A stretch of DNA of 64,000 nt from Actinomycetes bacterium. GTDB lineage: Bacteria > Actinomycetota > Acidimicrobiia > Acidimicrobiales > RAAP-2. Position 1 is the first letter of the stretch. Each line of letters starts with the position of its first letter. Both the position numbers and the translations under genes were made by a program. Shown piece by piece: positions 55,201 to 63,029 of the stretch. The notes beneath the pieces were generated by a model. It ran no database searches, was not told the origin of the DNA, and saw nothing but the letters and a program-made list of their open reading frames with translations. The stretch covers positions 1-64,000 of the forward strand of contig JAKAEP010000002.1 of NCBI GenBank assembly GCA_021818265.1. The letters run 5' to 3'.

Positions 55201-55664
55201 AGGACGGCCTCGCCGAGGACGTTCACGTTGAGGGCCAGGCCCCGGGACCGGTGGTCGGCGAAACGGCCGCCCAGACCGGTGGGGTCGTCGTCGAGGATCA
55301 GCGACGCGGTGAGCGAGCGCACACGCCGCTCGACCTGGCCCACGACGAGCCCGGGCGCGACGCGCGAGGCGGTCGCGGCGAGCCGCAGACCGGCGCGGTC
55401 GAGGGGGGAGAACCCGTGCTCGGAGACCCCGGAGACGGCGCGGCGCAGGGCGCGCGCCGCGCGCTCGGGCTGGCGGAAGCGCATGACCTCGTCGGTGAGC
55501 CCGAGGACGACGCCGACGGCCCCGGGGTCGGCGAGGAGCCGGCGCAGCCGCGCGCGCGTGGCGCCGGCCTGGCGCTCGTCGCGCGCGCTGGCCCCGATCA
55601 GGGCGACGGCCCGCTCGAGCGCTCGCCGGGTGACCGGGTCGTCGGGGGGATCGGTGAGGCTCAC
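52290..55664 (-). CDS. putA: bifunctional proline dehydrogenase / L-glutamate gamma-semialdehyde dehydrogenase
   Basis: PRODH barrel (VKLSSVASQL, DMEEYRDL, VRLVKGANLAMETVEAELHGW) fused to ALDH (LLGETSGKNAMVVTASAD, FGNGGQKCSAASLAIVE). Confidence 0.94.
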   Translation of the reverse strand: MSLTDPPDDPVTRRALERAVALIGASARDERQAGATRARLRRLLADPGAVGVVLGLTDEVMRFRQPERAARALRRAVSGVSEHGFSPLDRAGLRLAATASRVAPGLVVGQVERRVRSLTASLILDDDPTGLGGRFADHRSRGLALNVNVLGEAVLGEREAEERLERVLSMIARDDVDYVSVKLSSVASQLVTLDHAGSLERVAGRLRRLYRAARASGVFVNLDMEEYRDLRLTLDAFMSVLSEEEFLPLSAGIVLQAYLPDSHGALAELASWSRARRAVGGAPVKVRLVKGANLAMETVEAELHGWVGAPYGSKAEVDASYLRLLDDVLRPEVRDHLRVGVASHNLFHVAWALELAAERGVSDQLDVEMLEGMADAEAEALVAGGQPVLLYAPVTRRDDFPSAVAYLVRRLDENTAPENYLRAALSIAEDPVVLDEQRRRFLAALGARASVSTARRRRARGPASPAFANEPDGDPTDPALVGALDAAFAALRPVEDLVIDTLDHLDAAGEPDYEVGRDPSDGGRPWYRYRVATRAEVDRALEFASSGFARWHAVPLEERRALLERAAAVMAERRAETVAVMARDAGKTVAESDPEVSEAVDFARHYAAHALEDGPSEPLGVVLVVPPWNFPYSIPSGGILAALAAGNAVVVKPAPETVAVAEVLVRQLWAAGVPRDVVQMVPTRDDEVGRHLVTHVGVSAVVLTGSYDTARLFTGWKSTLHLLGETSGKNAMVVTASADVDLAVRDLVQAAFGNGGQKCSAASLAIVERALAEDPRFTAQLADAVTSLAVGSALSFATQVGPLIRPPEASLTRALAALEEGESWLVEPERLDEAGYLWRPGVKLGVRPGSWAHLNEWFGPVLGVMVADDLDQAIEWQNATPYGLTAGLHSLDVEEIEAWVDRVQAGNLYVNRTTTGAVVARQPFGGWKRSRVGPTAKAGGAHYVEALRRWRPVRDVDGALAEARRWWDETGSRALDRAGLASEANLVRYVAPSRPVVVRVDDATGPAPIRYVRELARLGGVSVEFSAADVVRGLLDVTLETPAELAERVGDEDRVRWLSAEPAPAPRLLERGAWLDRRPLAQDGAVELARWLDEQSVSITAHRYGNTHAGPRPAVGARGARPRA

Positions 55665-55698
55665 GGCCCTGCCACCTTAGGTCGGCGGCCCCGGCCGG

Positions 55699-56832
55699 CT
55701 AGCCCACCGGGGGCGAGGGCTCTGACCCGCCCCAGAGCTCGCGCACCAGTACGTGCACGGTGGCGGCCAGCGGGACCGCTAGCAGGACCGCGACGAAGCC
55801 GCCGAAGGCGCCGCCGACCCACGACCCGATCTCGGCGGCGACGAGGACGGCCACGAAGATCCACAGGGGATTGATCCGCACCGTGCGGCTCATGATCACC
55901 GGGTTGAGGACGTGGTTCTCGACGTTGGTGTAGACGACGAAGACCACGAGGGTGATGACCCCTGCGGCGAGCGAGTGGACGAACGCGAACAGGATCGTCG
56001 GGATGCCGGCGAGCGCCCCGCCGATCTGGGGGATGAAGTCCACCAGGGCCACCCACAGCCCCCAGAGGAACGCGAAGGGCACCGACACGCTGACCAGGGT
56101 GATGAACACGACGGCTCCGGCGATGACCGAGGTGAGCAGGTTGCCCAGCATGTACCCGGCCGTCGCCTGGGCCACGCGGCTCGCCACGCGCACCACCCGC
56201 TCGGCGTGCTCGCCGGCGAGGTTGTCCAGGATGAACCGTCGCATCTTGGGGCCCTCGAGGAGCAGCAGGACGACGAAGGCGAACATGGTGACGAGGGCGA
56301 GCAGGATCGTCACCGCGCCGCGCCCGAGCGACAGTGCCGGCTTGGAGAGGTCCTGGGCGAAGGTCACGAGCTTGGAGGAGTTGCGGCTGAGCCAGCTCTG
56401 GACGTGGTAGTGCGCGAGCAGGTGGCCGATCCAGCCCTGGCCCTTCTCGGCCTTGGAGACGTACGCCGGCAGGGCGTTCGCCAGGCGCGTCGTCGAGTTC
56501 ACGAGCGGGTAGCCGAAGGCGACGGCGAGGCCGATGAAGATGAGGACCGCGACCACGGTGACGACGGCCACCGCGAGGCCCCGCCGACGCAGGCGCGTGC
56601 GCTCGAGCCGGTTGACGAAGGGGTTGAGCAGCATCGCCACGAAGCCGCCGACCAGCATCAAGAGCAGCACGTCGCGCAGGCGGTACAGCACGAGCCCGGC
56701 GACGTAGACGGCGGCCACCACGCCGACCGTGGTGAGGATGGTGGCGAGGGGCACCTCGGAGCGCCGCGCCCGCGCGAAGAGCCGTCCCCGGCGCGTCCCG
56801 GCCGCTGTTCCCTCTTCGCGGGCGTCGTCCAC
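55699..56832 (-). CDS. AI-2E family transporter/permease
   Basis: VLLLMLVGGFVAMLLNPFVNRLERTRLRRRGLAVAVVTVV; LWVALVDFIPQIGGALAGIPTILFAF; VYTNVENHVLNPVIMSRTVRINP. Confidence 0.9.
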   Translation of the reverse strand: MDDAREEGTAAGTRRGRLFARARRSEVPLATILTTVGVVAAVYVAGLVLYRLRDVLLLMLVGGFVAMLLNPFVNRLERTRLRRRGLAVAVVTVVAVLIFIGLAVAFGYPLVNSTTRLANALPAYVSKAEKGQGWIGHLLAHYHVQSWLSRNSSKLVTFAQDLSKPALSLGRGAVTILLALVTMFAFVVLLLLEGPKMRRFILDNLAGEHAERVVRVASRVAQATAGYMLGNLLTSVIAGAVVFITLVSVSVPFAFLWGLWVALVDFIPQIGGALAGIPTILFAFVHSLAAGVITLVVFVVYTNVENHVLNPVIMSRTVRINPLWIFVAVLVAAEIGSWVGGAFGGFVAVLLAVPLAATVHVLVRELWGGSEPSPPVG

Positions 56833-56900
56833 GGCGTCTCCTGATCCCTTCTCACGCTACCGGCCGGACCGGCGGCGCACGGGGTTCTAGGATGCGCGCC

Positions 56901-57911
56901 GTGTTGGTGGACGGCGCGATCGGCTTCGACGCTCGCGACGTCGCCGCTCGCGCCGCCGCGCTCGAGGCCGCGGGCTTCGACGGGCTCTGGAGCGCCGAGA
57001 CGGGGCACGACCCCCTGCTCACGCTGGCCCTCGCGGCGCCCGCGACGACCCGGGCGGCCCTCGGCACGGCCATCGTGGTCGCCTTCGGCCGCAGCCCGCT
57101 CATCACCGCGACGATGGCCAACGACCTCCAACTGCTCTCGGGCGGACGGCTGCTCCTCGGGCTGGGCTCGCAGATCAAGCCCCACATCGAGAAGCGCTAC
57201 TCGATGCCCTGGTCCCACCCGGCCGCCCGGATGCGCGAGTACGTGCTGGCGATGCGGGCCATCTGGTCGTCCTGGCACGAGGGGACGCGCCTCTTCTTCC
57301 GCGGTGAGTTCTACCGCCACACCCTGATGACCCCCTTCTTCAACCCCGGCCCCAACCCCTACGGCCCGCCCAAGGTCTTCGTGGCCGCAGTCGGCGAGCG
57401 CATGACCGAGGTCGCGGGCGAGGTGGCCGACGGCCTCTTGGTCCACCCCTTCACCACCGAGCGCTACCTGCGCGAGGTGACCCTCCCGGCCCTCGAGCGC
57501 GGGCTCGCGGCCTCGGGGCGAGGTCGCGGTGACATCCAGGTGGCGCTCTCGGGGATGGTCGTCGCGGGCGAGGACGAGGGCGCCCGGAGACGCAACGCGC
57601 TCGAGACCCGCCGCCAGATCGCCTTCTACGCCTCGACCCCGGCGTACCGCGGCGTGCTCGACCTCCACGGGTGGGCCGACCTCCAGCCCCGCCTCAACGA
57701 GATGAGCCGCGAGGGCCGGTGGGAGGCGATGGGCGAGCTCATCGACGACGAAGTGCTCGACGCCTTCAGCGTCGTCGCCCCCGTCGGGTCCCTTGGTCGC
57801 GCGGTCCTCGGGCGCTACTCCGGGGCGGTCGACCGGTTCTCGGTCTACCCCACGGCCCACCTCGGCGCCGGCGACCTCGACACCATCCGCTCCGACATCC
57901 AGCGGGGCTAG
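56901..57911 (+). CDS. LLM-class (F420-type) flavin-dependent oxidoreductase
   Basis: LVDGAIGFDARDVAARAAALEAAGFDGLWSAETGHDPLLTLALAA; LGLGSQIKPHIEKRYSMPWSHPAARMREYVLAMRAIW. GTG 56901 preferred over ATG 56892. Confidence 0.88.
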   Translation: MLVDGAIGFDARDVAARAAALEAAGFDGLWSAETGHDPLLTLALAAPATTRAALGTAIVVAFGRSPLITATMANDLQLLSGGRLLLGLGSQIKPHIEKRYSMPWSHPAARMREYVLAMRAIWSSWHEGTRLFFRGEFYRHTLMTPFFNPGPNPYGPPKVFVAAVGERMTEVAGEVADGLLVHPFTTERYLREVTLPALERGLAASGRGRGDIQVALSGMVVAGEDEGARRRNALETRRQIAFYASTPAYRGVLDLHGWADLQPRLNEMSREGRWEAMGELIDDEVLDAFSVVAPVGSLGRAVLGRYSGAVDRFSVYPTAHLGAGDLDTIRSDIQRG

Positions 57912-58942
57912 GCGCGGGCCGCGCCGTTGGCGCGCAGGGCGCCGTAGCGGCGCCGGTACAAGACGTAGCAGACCCCACCGGCGACGGTCGGGAGCCAGTA
58001 CGAGCCGATGCGGAACGCGAGCGTGGCGACGACCGCGTTGGCGCTGGGCACGTCGGCGAGGATGAGCAGGCCGCTGAGGCTGGCCTCTACGATGCCGAGC
58101 CCCCCGGGGGTGAGCGGCAGCAGGGCCAGGACGGCCGTCGCGGAGTAGGCGAGGAGCACCAGGGCCGGGTGGGGGCGGGTCCCGGCGGCCTCGAGCATGG
58201 CGATGAGGCTGAAGAAGTCGAGGCCGATCCGCCCGGCGACGAGCAGGACGGCCTTCCACCAGTTGCGCCCCAGGTCCTCGCGCACGGCGTCGCGCTCGGC
58301 GAGCAGCCGCTCGCCCATCGGCTGGTCGTGCCGGGCCCTTCGCAGGCGCGAGGGCAGGTGGTCGACGACCCACTGCAGGGCGTGGCCCAGGGTCAGCAGC
58401 ATCCGGTCGGTGCTGAGGGCCGTGACCCCGAAGGCCACGAGCAGGACGAAGCCGACGGCCCCCAGTTCCCCGGCGTGGACGAGGCCCGGACTGACGGTGG
58501 TGCCGCCCAGGATCACCGGCAGGGCGAACACCGGCAGGGCGAACAGGGCGCTCACCCCGATGATCGACGAGACGGCCAGCCCGCTCGCGGCCTGCACCGT
58601 GTCGATGCCGCTGCCCGCGAGCATCCGGTACTGGACGCTCGCCCCCACGGCGTCCCCGCCGGGCAGGGTGTTGGTGACGGCGTTGCCGGCCATGCCCGCG
58701 GTGACCACCGCGAACCAGCTCGGGGTGCGTAGCACCAGGCGCAGCAGCGCCATCGCGCACACGAAGCTGGCGACCTCGCCGGCGAGCCCGGCGGCCAGCC
58801 ACCAGACCTCGAGGTGCAAGAGGCGCGGCCACGAGTCGAGCACCTTCACGAGGGCCGGCATAAGCACGTACAGGGCGACGCCGGCCACCACGACGGCGAC
58901 GACGCGCCCGACCGACGACCGTCTCGGGGGCGGGGGGGTCAC
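57908..58942 (-). CDS. flippase-like/lysylphosphatidylglycerol synthase TM-region family protein
   Basis: LEVWWLAAGLAGEVASFVCAMALLRLVL; GNAVTNTLPGGDAVGASVQYRML; LPLTPGGLGIVEASLSGLLI. Confidence 0.85.
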   Translation of the reverse strand: MTPPPPRRSSVGRVVAVVVAGVALYVLMPALVKVLDSWPRLLHLEVWWLAAGLAGEVASFVCAMALLRLVLRTPSWFAVVTAGMAGNAVTNTLPGGDAVGASVQYRMLAGSGIDTVQAASGLAVSSIIGVSALFALPVFALPVILGGTTVSPGLVHAGELGAVGFVLLVAFGVTALSTDRMLLTLGHALQWVVDHLPSRLRRARHDQPMGERLLAERDAVREDLGRNWWKAVLLVAGRIGLDFFSLIAMLEAAGTRPHPALVLLAYSATAVLALLPLTPGGLGIVEASLSGLLILADVPSANAVVATLAFRIGSYWLPTVAGGVCYVLYRRRYGALRANGAARA

Positions 58943-59029
58943 GGGGTCGTGGGCTATCGGTTCAATATAGGGCGGCCCTGGTTGGGAGGGCCGTGGTGCA
59001 CCCGGGGACGACGCGGTAGGTTCGCCATC

Positions 59030-59644
59030 GTGGGCCTCTACGGGGACCGGGTCCTGCCCCTGGTGATCGACCGCGTCTGCGCGTCGGGGATCTTCACGCG
59101 CTGGCGCGCGCGGGTCTGCGCCGGGCTGGCGGGCTCGGTCGTCGAGATCGGCTTCGGGTCGGGCACGAACGTGCCCTTCTACCCGCCCGAGGTCGAGGTC
59201 GTCTACGCCGTGGAGCCGTCAGCGCGCGCGCTGGCGCTCGCCGCGCCCCGCCTCGCGCGCAGCGCGACGCGCGTGGTGGTGGCGGGCGGCGACGCGCAGT
59301 CGATCGCGCTGGCCGACGACTCGTGCGACGTCGCGCTCGCGACCTTCGTGCTCTGCACCGTGCCCGATCCCGCGCGGGCCCTCGCCGAGGTCCGCCGGGT
59401 GGTGCGCCCCGGGGGGACGCTCCACTTCCTCGAGCACGGCGCAGCCGAGGGAGCGGGCGTCCTCGCCCTCCAGCACCTCCTCGACCCGCTCGAGGTGCGC
59501 CTCGCCGGGGGCTGCCACCTGACCCGTCGGCCCCTCGAGCTCGTCCGCGCGGCGGGCCTCGAGGTCGAGTGGCACGAGTCGGGCCGGGCCCGGGGCCCCG
59601 CGCCCTGGAGCCAGTTCACCGTCGGCGTGGCGCGCGTCCCCTAG
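59030..59644 (+). CDS. class I SAM-dependent methyltransferase
   Basis: VVEIGFGSGTNVPFYPPEVEVVYAVEPS; DVALATFVLCTVPDPARALAEVRRVVRPGGTLHFLEHG. Confidence 0.9.
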   Translation: MGLYGDRVLPLVIDRVCASGIFTRWRARVCAGLAGSVVEIGFGSGTNVPFYPPEVEVVYAVEPSARALALAAPRLARSATRVVVAGGDAQSIALADDSCDVALATFVLCTVPDPARALAEVRRVVRPGGTLHFLEHGAAEGAGVLALQHLLDPLEVRLAGGCHLTRRPLELVRAAGLEVEWHESGRARGPAPWSQFTVGVARVP

Positions 59645-60504
59645 TCGCGCTCGAGCCAGACGACCCGGGTCTCGGCCCGCGGGACGAAGCCGATCTTGCG
59701 GTACGCCGCGTTGCTCGGCGCGTAGTCGGCGTCCGCGTAAAGGGTCACTCTCCGGCCGCGGCCGAGCTCGCGCGCCGCGAGAGCGTCGGTCACCGCCGCG
59801 CCGTAGCCCCGACCGCGGGCCGCAGGGACGGTGTAGACGGGTCCGATCCGGGCGATGGGGCTCACCACGTCATCGACGCCGACGACGCCGGCGAGCGCGA
59901 CGGGTCCCCCGTCGACCTCCCACAGCCAGACGTCGCCCTCGTCGATGCGCTGGGCGAACTGCGCGCGCGTCACCTCGGGCGTGTCGGCGACCACCGGAGC
60001 GATCTCGTGATGGAAGGCCTGGACCCAGTCGGTGACGAGGTCGAGGTCGGCGGTGAGCGCGGGCCGCGCCCGTCCGGGGGCGTGCGGCGTGACGAGCGTG
60101 GTCACCTCGTAGACGAGGTTCCGCTGTCCGGGCCGAGTGCGGCGCGGTCCCACCGGCGAGCCGGGCCCGAGGTACGTCGCGCGGAACGCCGCGTTCGCCT
60201 CGACGCCGCCGTTCACCCACGGCACGTCGGGATCGTGGGTGGCGACGGCCGCGCCGAGGGCCGCCGCCGCGTCGGTACCCATCGGGCCGAGGAGGATGCC
60301 GTGGGGCGCGGTGCGCATGGCGACGCCCACGACGTCCCCGCGGTCGCGCACGAGCCACCACCAGTAGGCCTCGTAGCGTCGTCGAGCCTCGGCGACGGCG
60401 GACGCCACGCTCGAGATCACGTTGGTGAGCAGCGGCTCGGCCGCGCGGTGCTCGCGCGTGCGCTCCAGGAAGTCCCCGGCCCCTTCGACGAGCTCCACAT
60501 CCAC
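59641..60504 (-). CDS. GNAT-family N-acetyltransferase
   Basis: RIGPVYTVPAARGRGYGAAVTDALAARELGRGRRVTLYADADYAPSNAAYRKIGFVPRAETRVV. Confidence 0.9.
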   Translation of the reverse strand: MDVELVEGAGDFLERTREHRAAEPLLTNVISSVASAVAEARRRYEAYWWWLVRDRGDVVGVAMRTAPHGILLGPMGTDAAAALGAAVATHDPDVPWVNGGVEANAAFRATYLGPGSPVGPRRTRPGQRNLVYEVTTLVTPHAPGRARPALTADLDLVTDWVQAFHHEIAPVVADTPEVTRAQFAQRIDEGDVWLWEVDGGPVALAGVVGVDDVVSPIARIGPVYTVPAARGRGYGAAVTDALAARELGRGRRVTLYADADYAPSNAAYRKIGFVPRAETRVVWLERD

Positions 60505-60563
60505 GGGTTCACGCTAGGGCCGACGGGGCCGCCGGTCGCGGGGCGCCCTCTAGCGTGTGCCCG

Positions 60564-61823
60564 GTGGGGAGCGACCAGGGGGTGGGCCAAGGGATGGCGA
60601 CCCTGGCGCGGATCGCCGACCCCGTCACGTTGACGCTCTTCGCGGTGGCCCTCTCCTCAGGCTTCGCCACGTTCGGCTCGGTCACGGCCCTTGGCGACGT
60701 GGCCCGTCACTTCGGCCACGTGGTCTCGGGCCACTCCATCCAGGACATCGTCGGGCTCTCGGGCTCGGTGCTCGGGCTGGGGCTCTCGACGCTGCGGGCC
60801 GCGTCCCTGCTGGCGCTGCCCCTCGCCTCCCTCGCCGACCGGCGTGGGCGCACCCCGGTCCTGCGCCGAACACTCGTCGCGGGGCTGCTCGTGACCGCGC
60901 TTGCGGCCCTCAGCCCCGCCTACTGGTTCTTCGTGGCCTGCTTCGCCGTCGCGCGCCCGCTGCTCGGCGCCACCACCACGCTGGTGCAGGTCGTCACCGT
61001 CGAGCTCTCGACCAGGGCCCACCGGATGCGCCTGCTCGCGGTGATGACGGCGGGCACGGCGATCGGCTCGGGCTTGTCCGCCTTGGTGCACGGGCTGATC
61101 CGCGGGCCTGACTCCTTCCGCTGGCTCTTCGCGCTGGCCCTGGTGCCCCTCGCGGTCGTCGCGCCGTGGACCGGACGGCTCCCCGAGCCCCGGGTCCGTC
61201 CGGGCGAGCACCCCATGGCCCACCTCGGCGAGGTCGGCCACGAGGCGGCGGGCTCGGTCGTGCGGGTCGCGGTCGTCGCCTTCGTCATCGGCGTCGCCAC
61301 GGGCCCGGCCGGGGGGTTCACCTTCGTCTACGGCGAGGGGGTCCTGCGCATGTTGCCGCGCTCGGTCTCGGTCCTCGTGGTGGTGAGCGGCCTCGTGGGG
61401 TTCCTCGGCCTGCTCGCCGGTGCCCGTCTGTCGGCGACCCTCGGGCGGCGCGCGGCGGTGGCCGTCGGGACCGTCCTCACCGCCGTCGCAGCGGCCTACG
61501 CGTACAGCGGGGGGCGGGGCGCCTTCGTCGCGGGCTACGTCGTGGGCGTCGGCGCCGGGGGCATCCTCGCCCCGTCGATGGCCGCGCTCGCAACCGAGGT
61601 CTTCGCCCACCGCTACCGGGCCACCGCGGCCGGGTGGATCGCCGTCGCGGGCGTCACCGGTGCCGTCGCGGGCTTCGCCCTCTTCGGCTACGTCTCCGAC
61701 GTGGTGCCGGCGAGCGTCGCGACGGGGCTGCGGGTCCCGGCCCTCGTGACGTTCCTGCCCCTCTTGCCGGTGCTCTGGGTGCTGCGCGGGCTGCCCGAGG
61801 GGCGTGACCTCGAGCTCGCCTAG
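60564..61823 (+). CDS. MFS transporter (12-TM type)
   Basis: VTLTLFAVALSSGFATFGSVTALGDVARHFG; LASLADRRGRTPVLRRTLVAGLLVTALAALSPAYWFF. GTG preceded by TAGCGT at 7 nt. Confidence 0.85.
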   Translation: MGSDQGVGQGMATLARIADPVTLTLFAVALSSGFATFGSVTALGDVARHFGHVVSGHSIQDIVGLSGSVLGLGLSTLRAASLLALPLASLADRRGRTPVLRRTLVAGLLVTALAALSPAYWFFVACFAVARPLLGATTTLVQVVTVELSTRAHRMRLLAVMTAGTAIGSGLSALVHGLIRGPDSFRWLFALALVPLAVVAPWTGRLPEPRVRPGEHPMAHLGEVGHEAAGSVVRVAVVAFVIGVATGPAGGFTFVYGEGVLRMLPRSVSVLVVVSGLVGFLGLLAGARLSATLGRRAAVAVGTVLTAVAAAYAYSGGRGAFVAGYVVGVGAGGILAPSMAALATEVFAHRYRATAAGWIAVAGVTGAVAGFALFGYVSDVVPASVATGLRVPALVTFLPLLPVLWVLRGLPEGRDLELA

Positions 61824-61838
61824 GGCTAGCGTGCCGCT

Positions 61839-63029
61839 GTGAGCCCGTCGCCCTTCGCGCCCGCGACCTTCTGGTGGGGGACCGCCACCGCTGCCTACCA
61901 GATCGAGGGCGGCAACGAGAACACCGACTGGTGGCGCTTCGAGACGAGGGAGGGCTCCTTCTGCGCCGAACCGTGCGGACCGGCCTGCGACTCGTGGAAC
62001 CGCTGGGAGGAGGACCTCGACCTCGTGGCCGGGATGGGCCTTGACGCCTACCGCTTCTCGGTCGAGTGGTCCCGCGTCGAGCCCGAGCGTGGACGCGTCG
62101 ACCGCTCGGCCCTCGATCGCTACCGGCGCATGGTCGAGGGCTGTCGGGACCGGGGGATCGCGCCCGTGGTGACGCTGCACCACTTCACCCTGCCCCTGTG
62201 GGTCGCCGACGCCGGGGGCTTCGAGGCGCCGGGCATCGTCGGGTGGCTGGGGGAGTACGCCGCGCTCGTCGCCGACGTGCTCGGCGACGAGCTGGCCATG
62301 GCCTGCACCCTCAACGAGCCGAACATCGTGGCGGCCATGGGGTACCTCGCCGGGCTCTTCCCCCCGGGGGCGAGCGACCAGGCGCGCTTCGTCGCGGTCA
62401 ACGAGGCGATGCGCCGGTGCCACGAGGCCATGCGCGACGCGCTGCGCGCGGGGCCGGGCGACTTCCCCGTGGGCCTCACCCTCTCGATGGCCGAGTACGA
62501 GGCCGTCGAGGGCGGCGAGGCGACCCTCGAGGCGTACCGGACCGAGATGGAGGACCGGTACCTCGCCACCCGCGACGGGGACGACTTCCTCGGGGTGCAG
62601 TGCTACACCAAGCACCTCGTCGACGCGAACGGCCTCGTCTGGGGCGGTGAGGGCGAGCTGACCTCGATGGGCTACCCCTTCTGGCCCGAGAGCGTGGGCT
62701 ACACGCTGCGCCGGGCCGCGCGCGCGGGCGTGCCCCTCGTGGTGACCGAGAACGGCATCGGCACCGACGACGACACCCAGCGCGTGCGCTACCTCGAGGG
62801 CGCCCTGGCGAGCCTGGGGGAGGCCCGCGCCGAGGGGCTCGACGTGCGCGGCTACTTCCAGTGGTCGCTGCTCGACAACTTCGAGTGGGTCCTCGGCTAC
62901 GGCCCGCGCTTCGGACTGGTCGAGGTCGACCGAGGCACGTTCGCGCGCACGCCCAAGCCGTCGGCGGCGTGGTACGCCGAGCGCGCCGCCGCCTGGCCCG
63001 GGGGCCCCGGGGCGCGCCTCAGCGGGTGA
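61839..63029 (+). CDS. glycoside hydrolase family 1 (beta-glucosidase)
   Basis: FWWGTATAAYQIEGGNENTDWWRFE; CTLNEPNIV (acid/base) and LVVTENGIGTDDDTQR (nucleophile). Confidence 0.94.
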   Translation: MSPSPFAPATFWWGTATAAYQIEGGNENTDWWRFETREGSFCAEPCGPACDSWNRWEEDLDLVAGMGLDAYRFSVEWSRVEPERGRVDRSALDRYRRMVEGCRDRGIAPVVTLHHFTLPLWVADAGGFEAPGIVGWLGEYAALVADVLGDELAMACTLNEPNIVAAMGYLAGLFPPGASDQARFVAVNEAMRRCHEAMRDALRAGPGDFPVGLTLSMAEYEAVEGGEATLEAYRTEMEDRYLATRDGDDFLGVQCYTKHLVDANGLVWGGEGELTSMGYPFWPESVGYTLRRAARAGVPLVVTENGIGTDDDTQRVRYLEGALASLGEARAEGLDVRGYFQWSLLDNFEWVLGYGPRFGLVEVDRGTFARTPKPSAAWYAERAAAWPGGPGARLSG

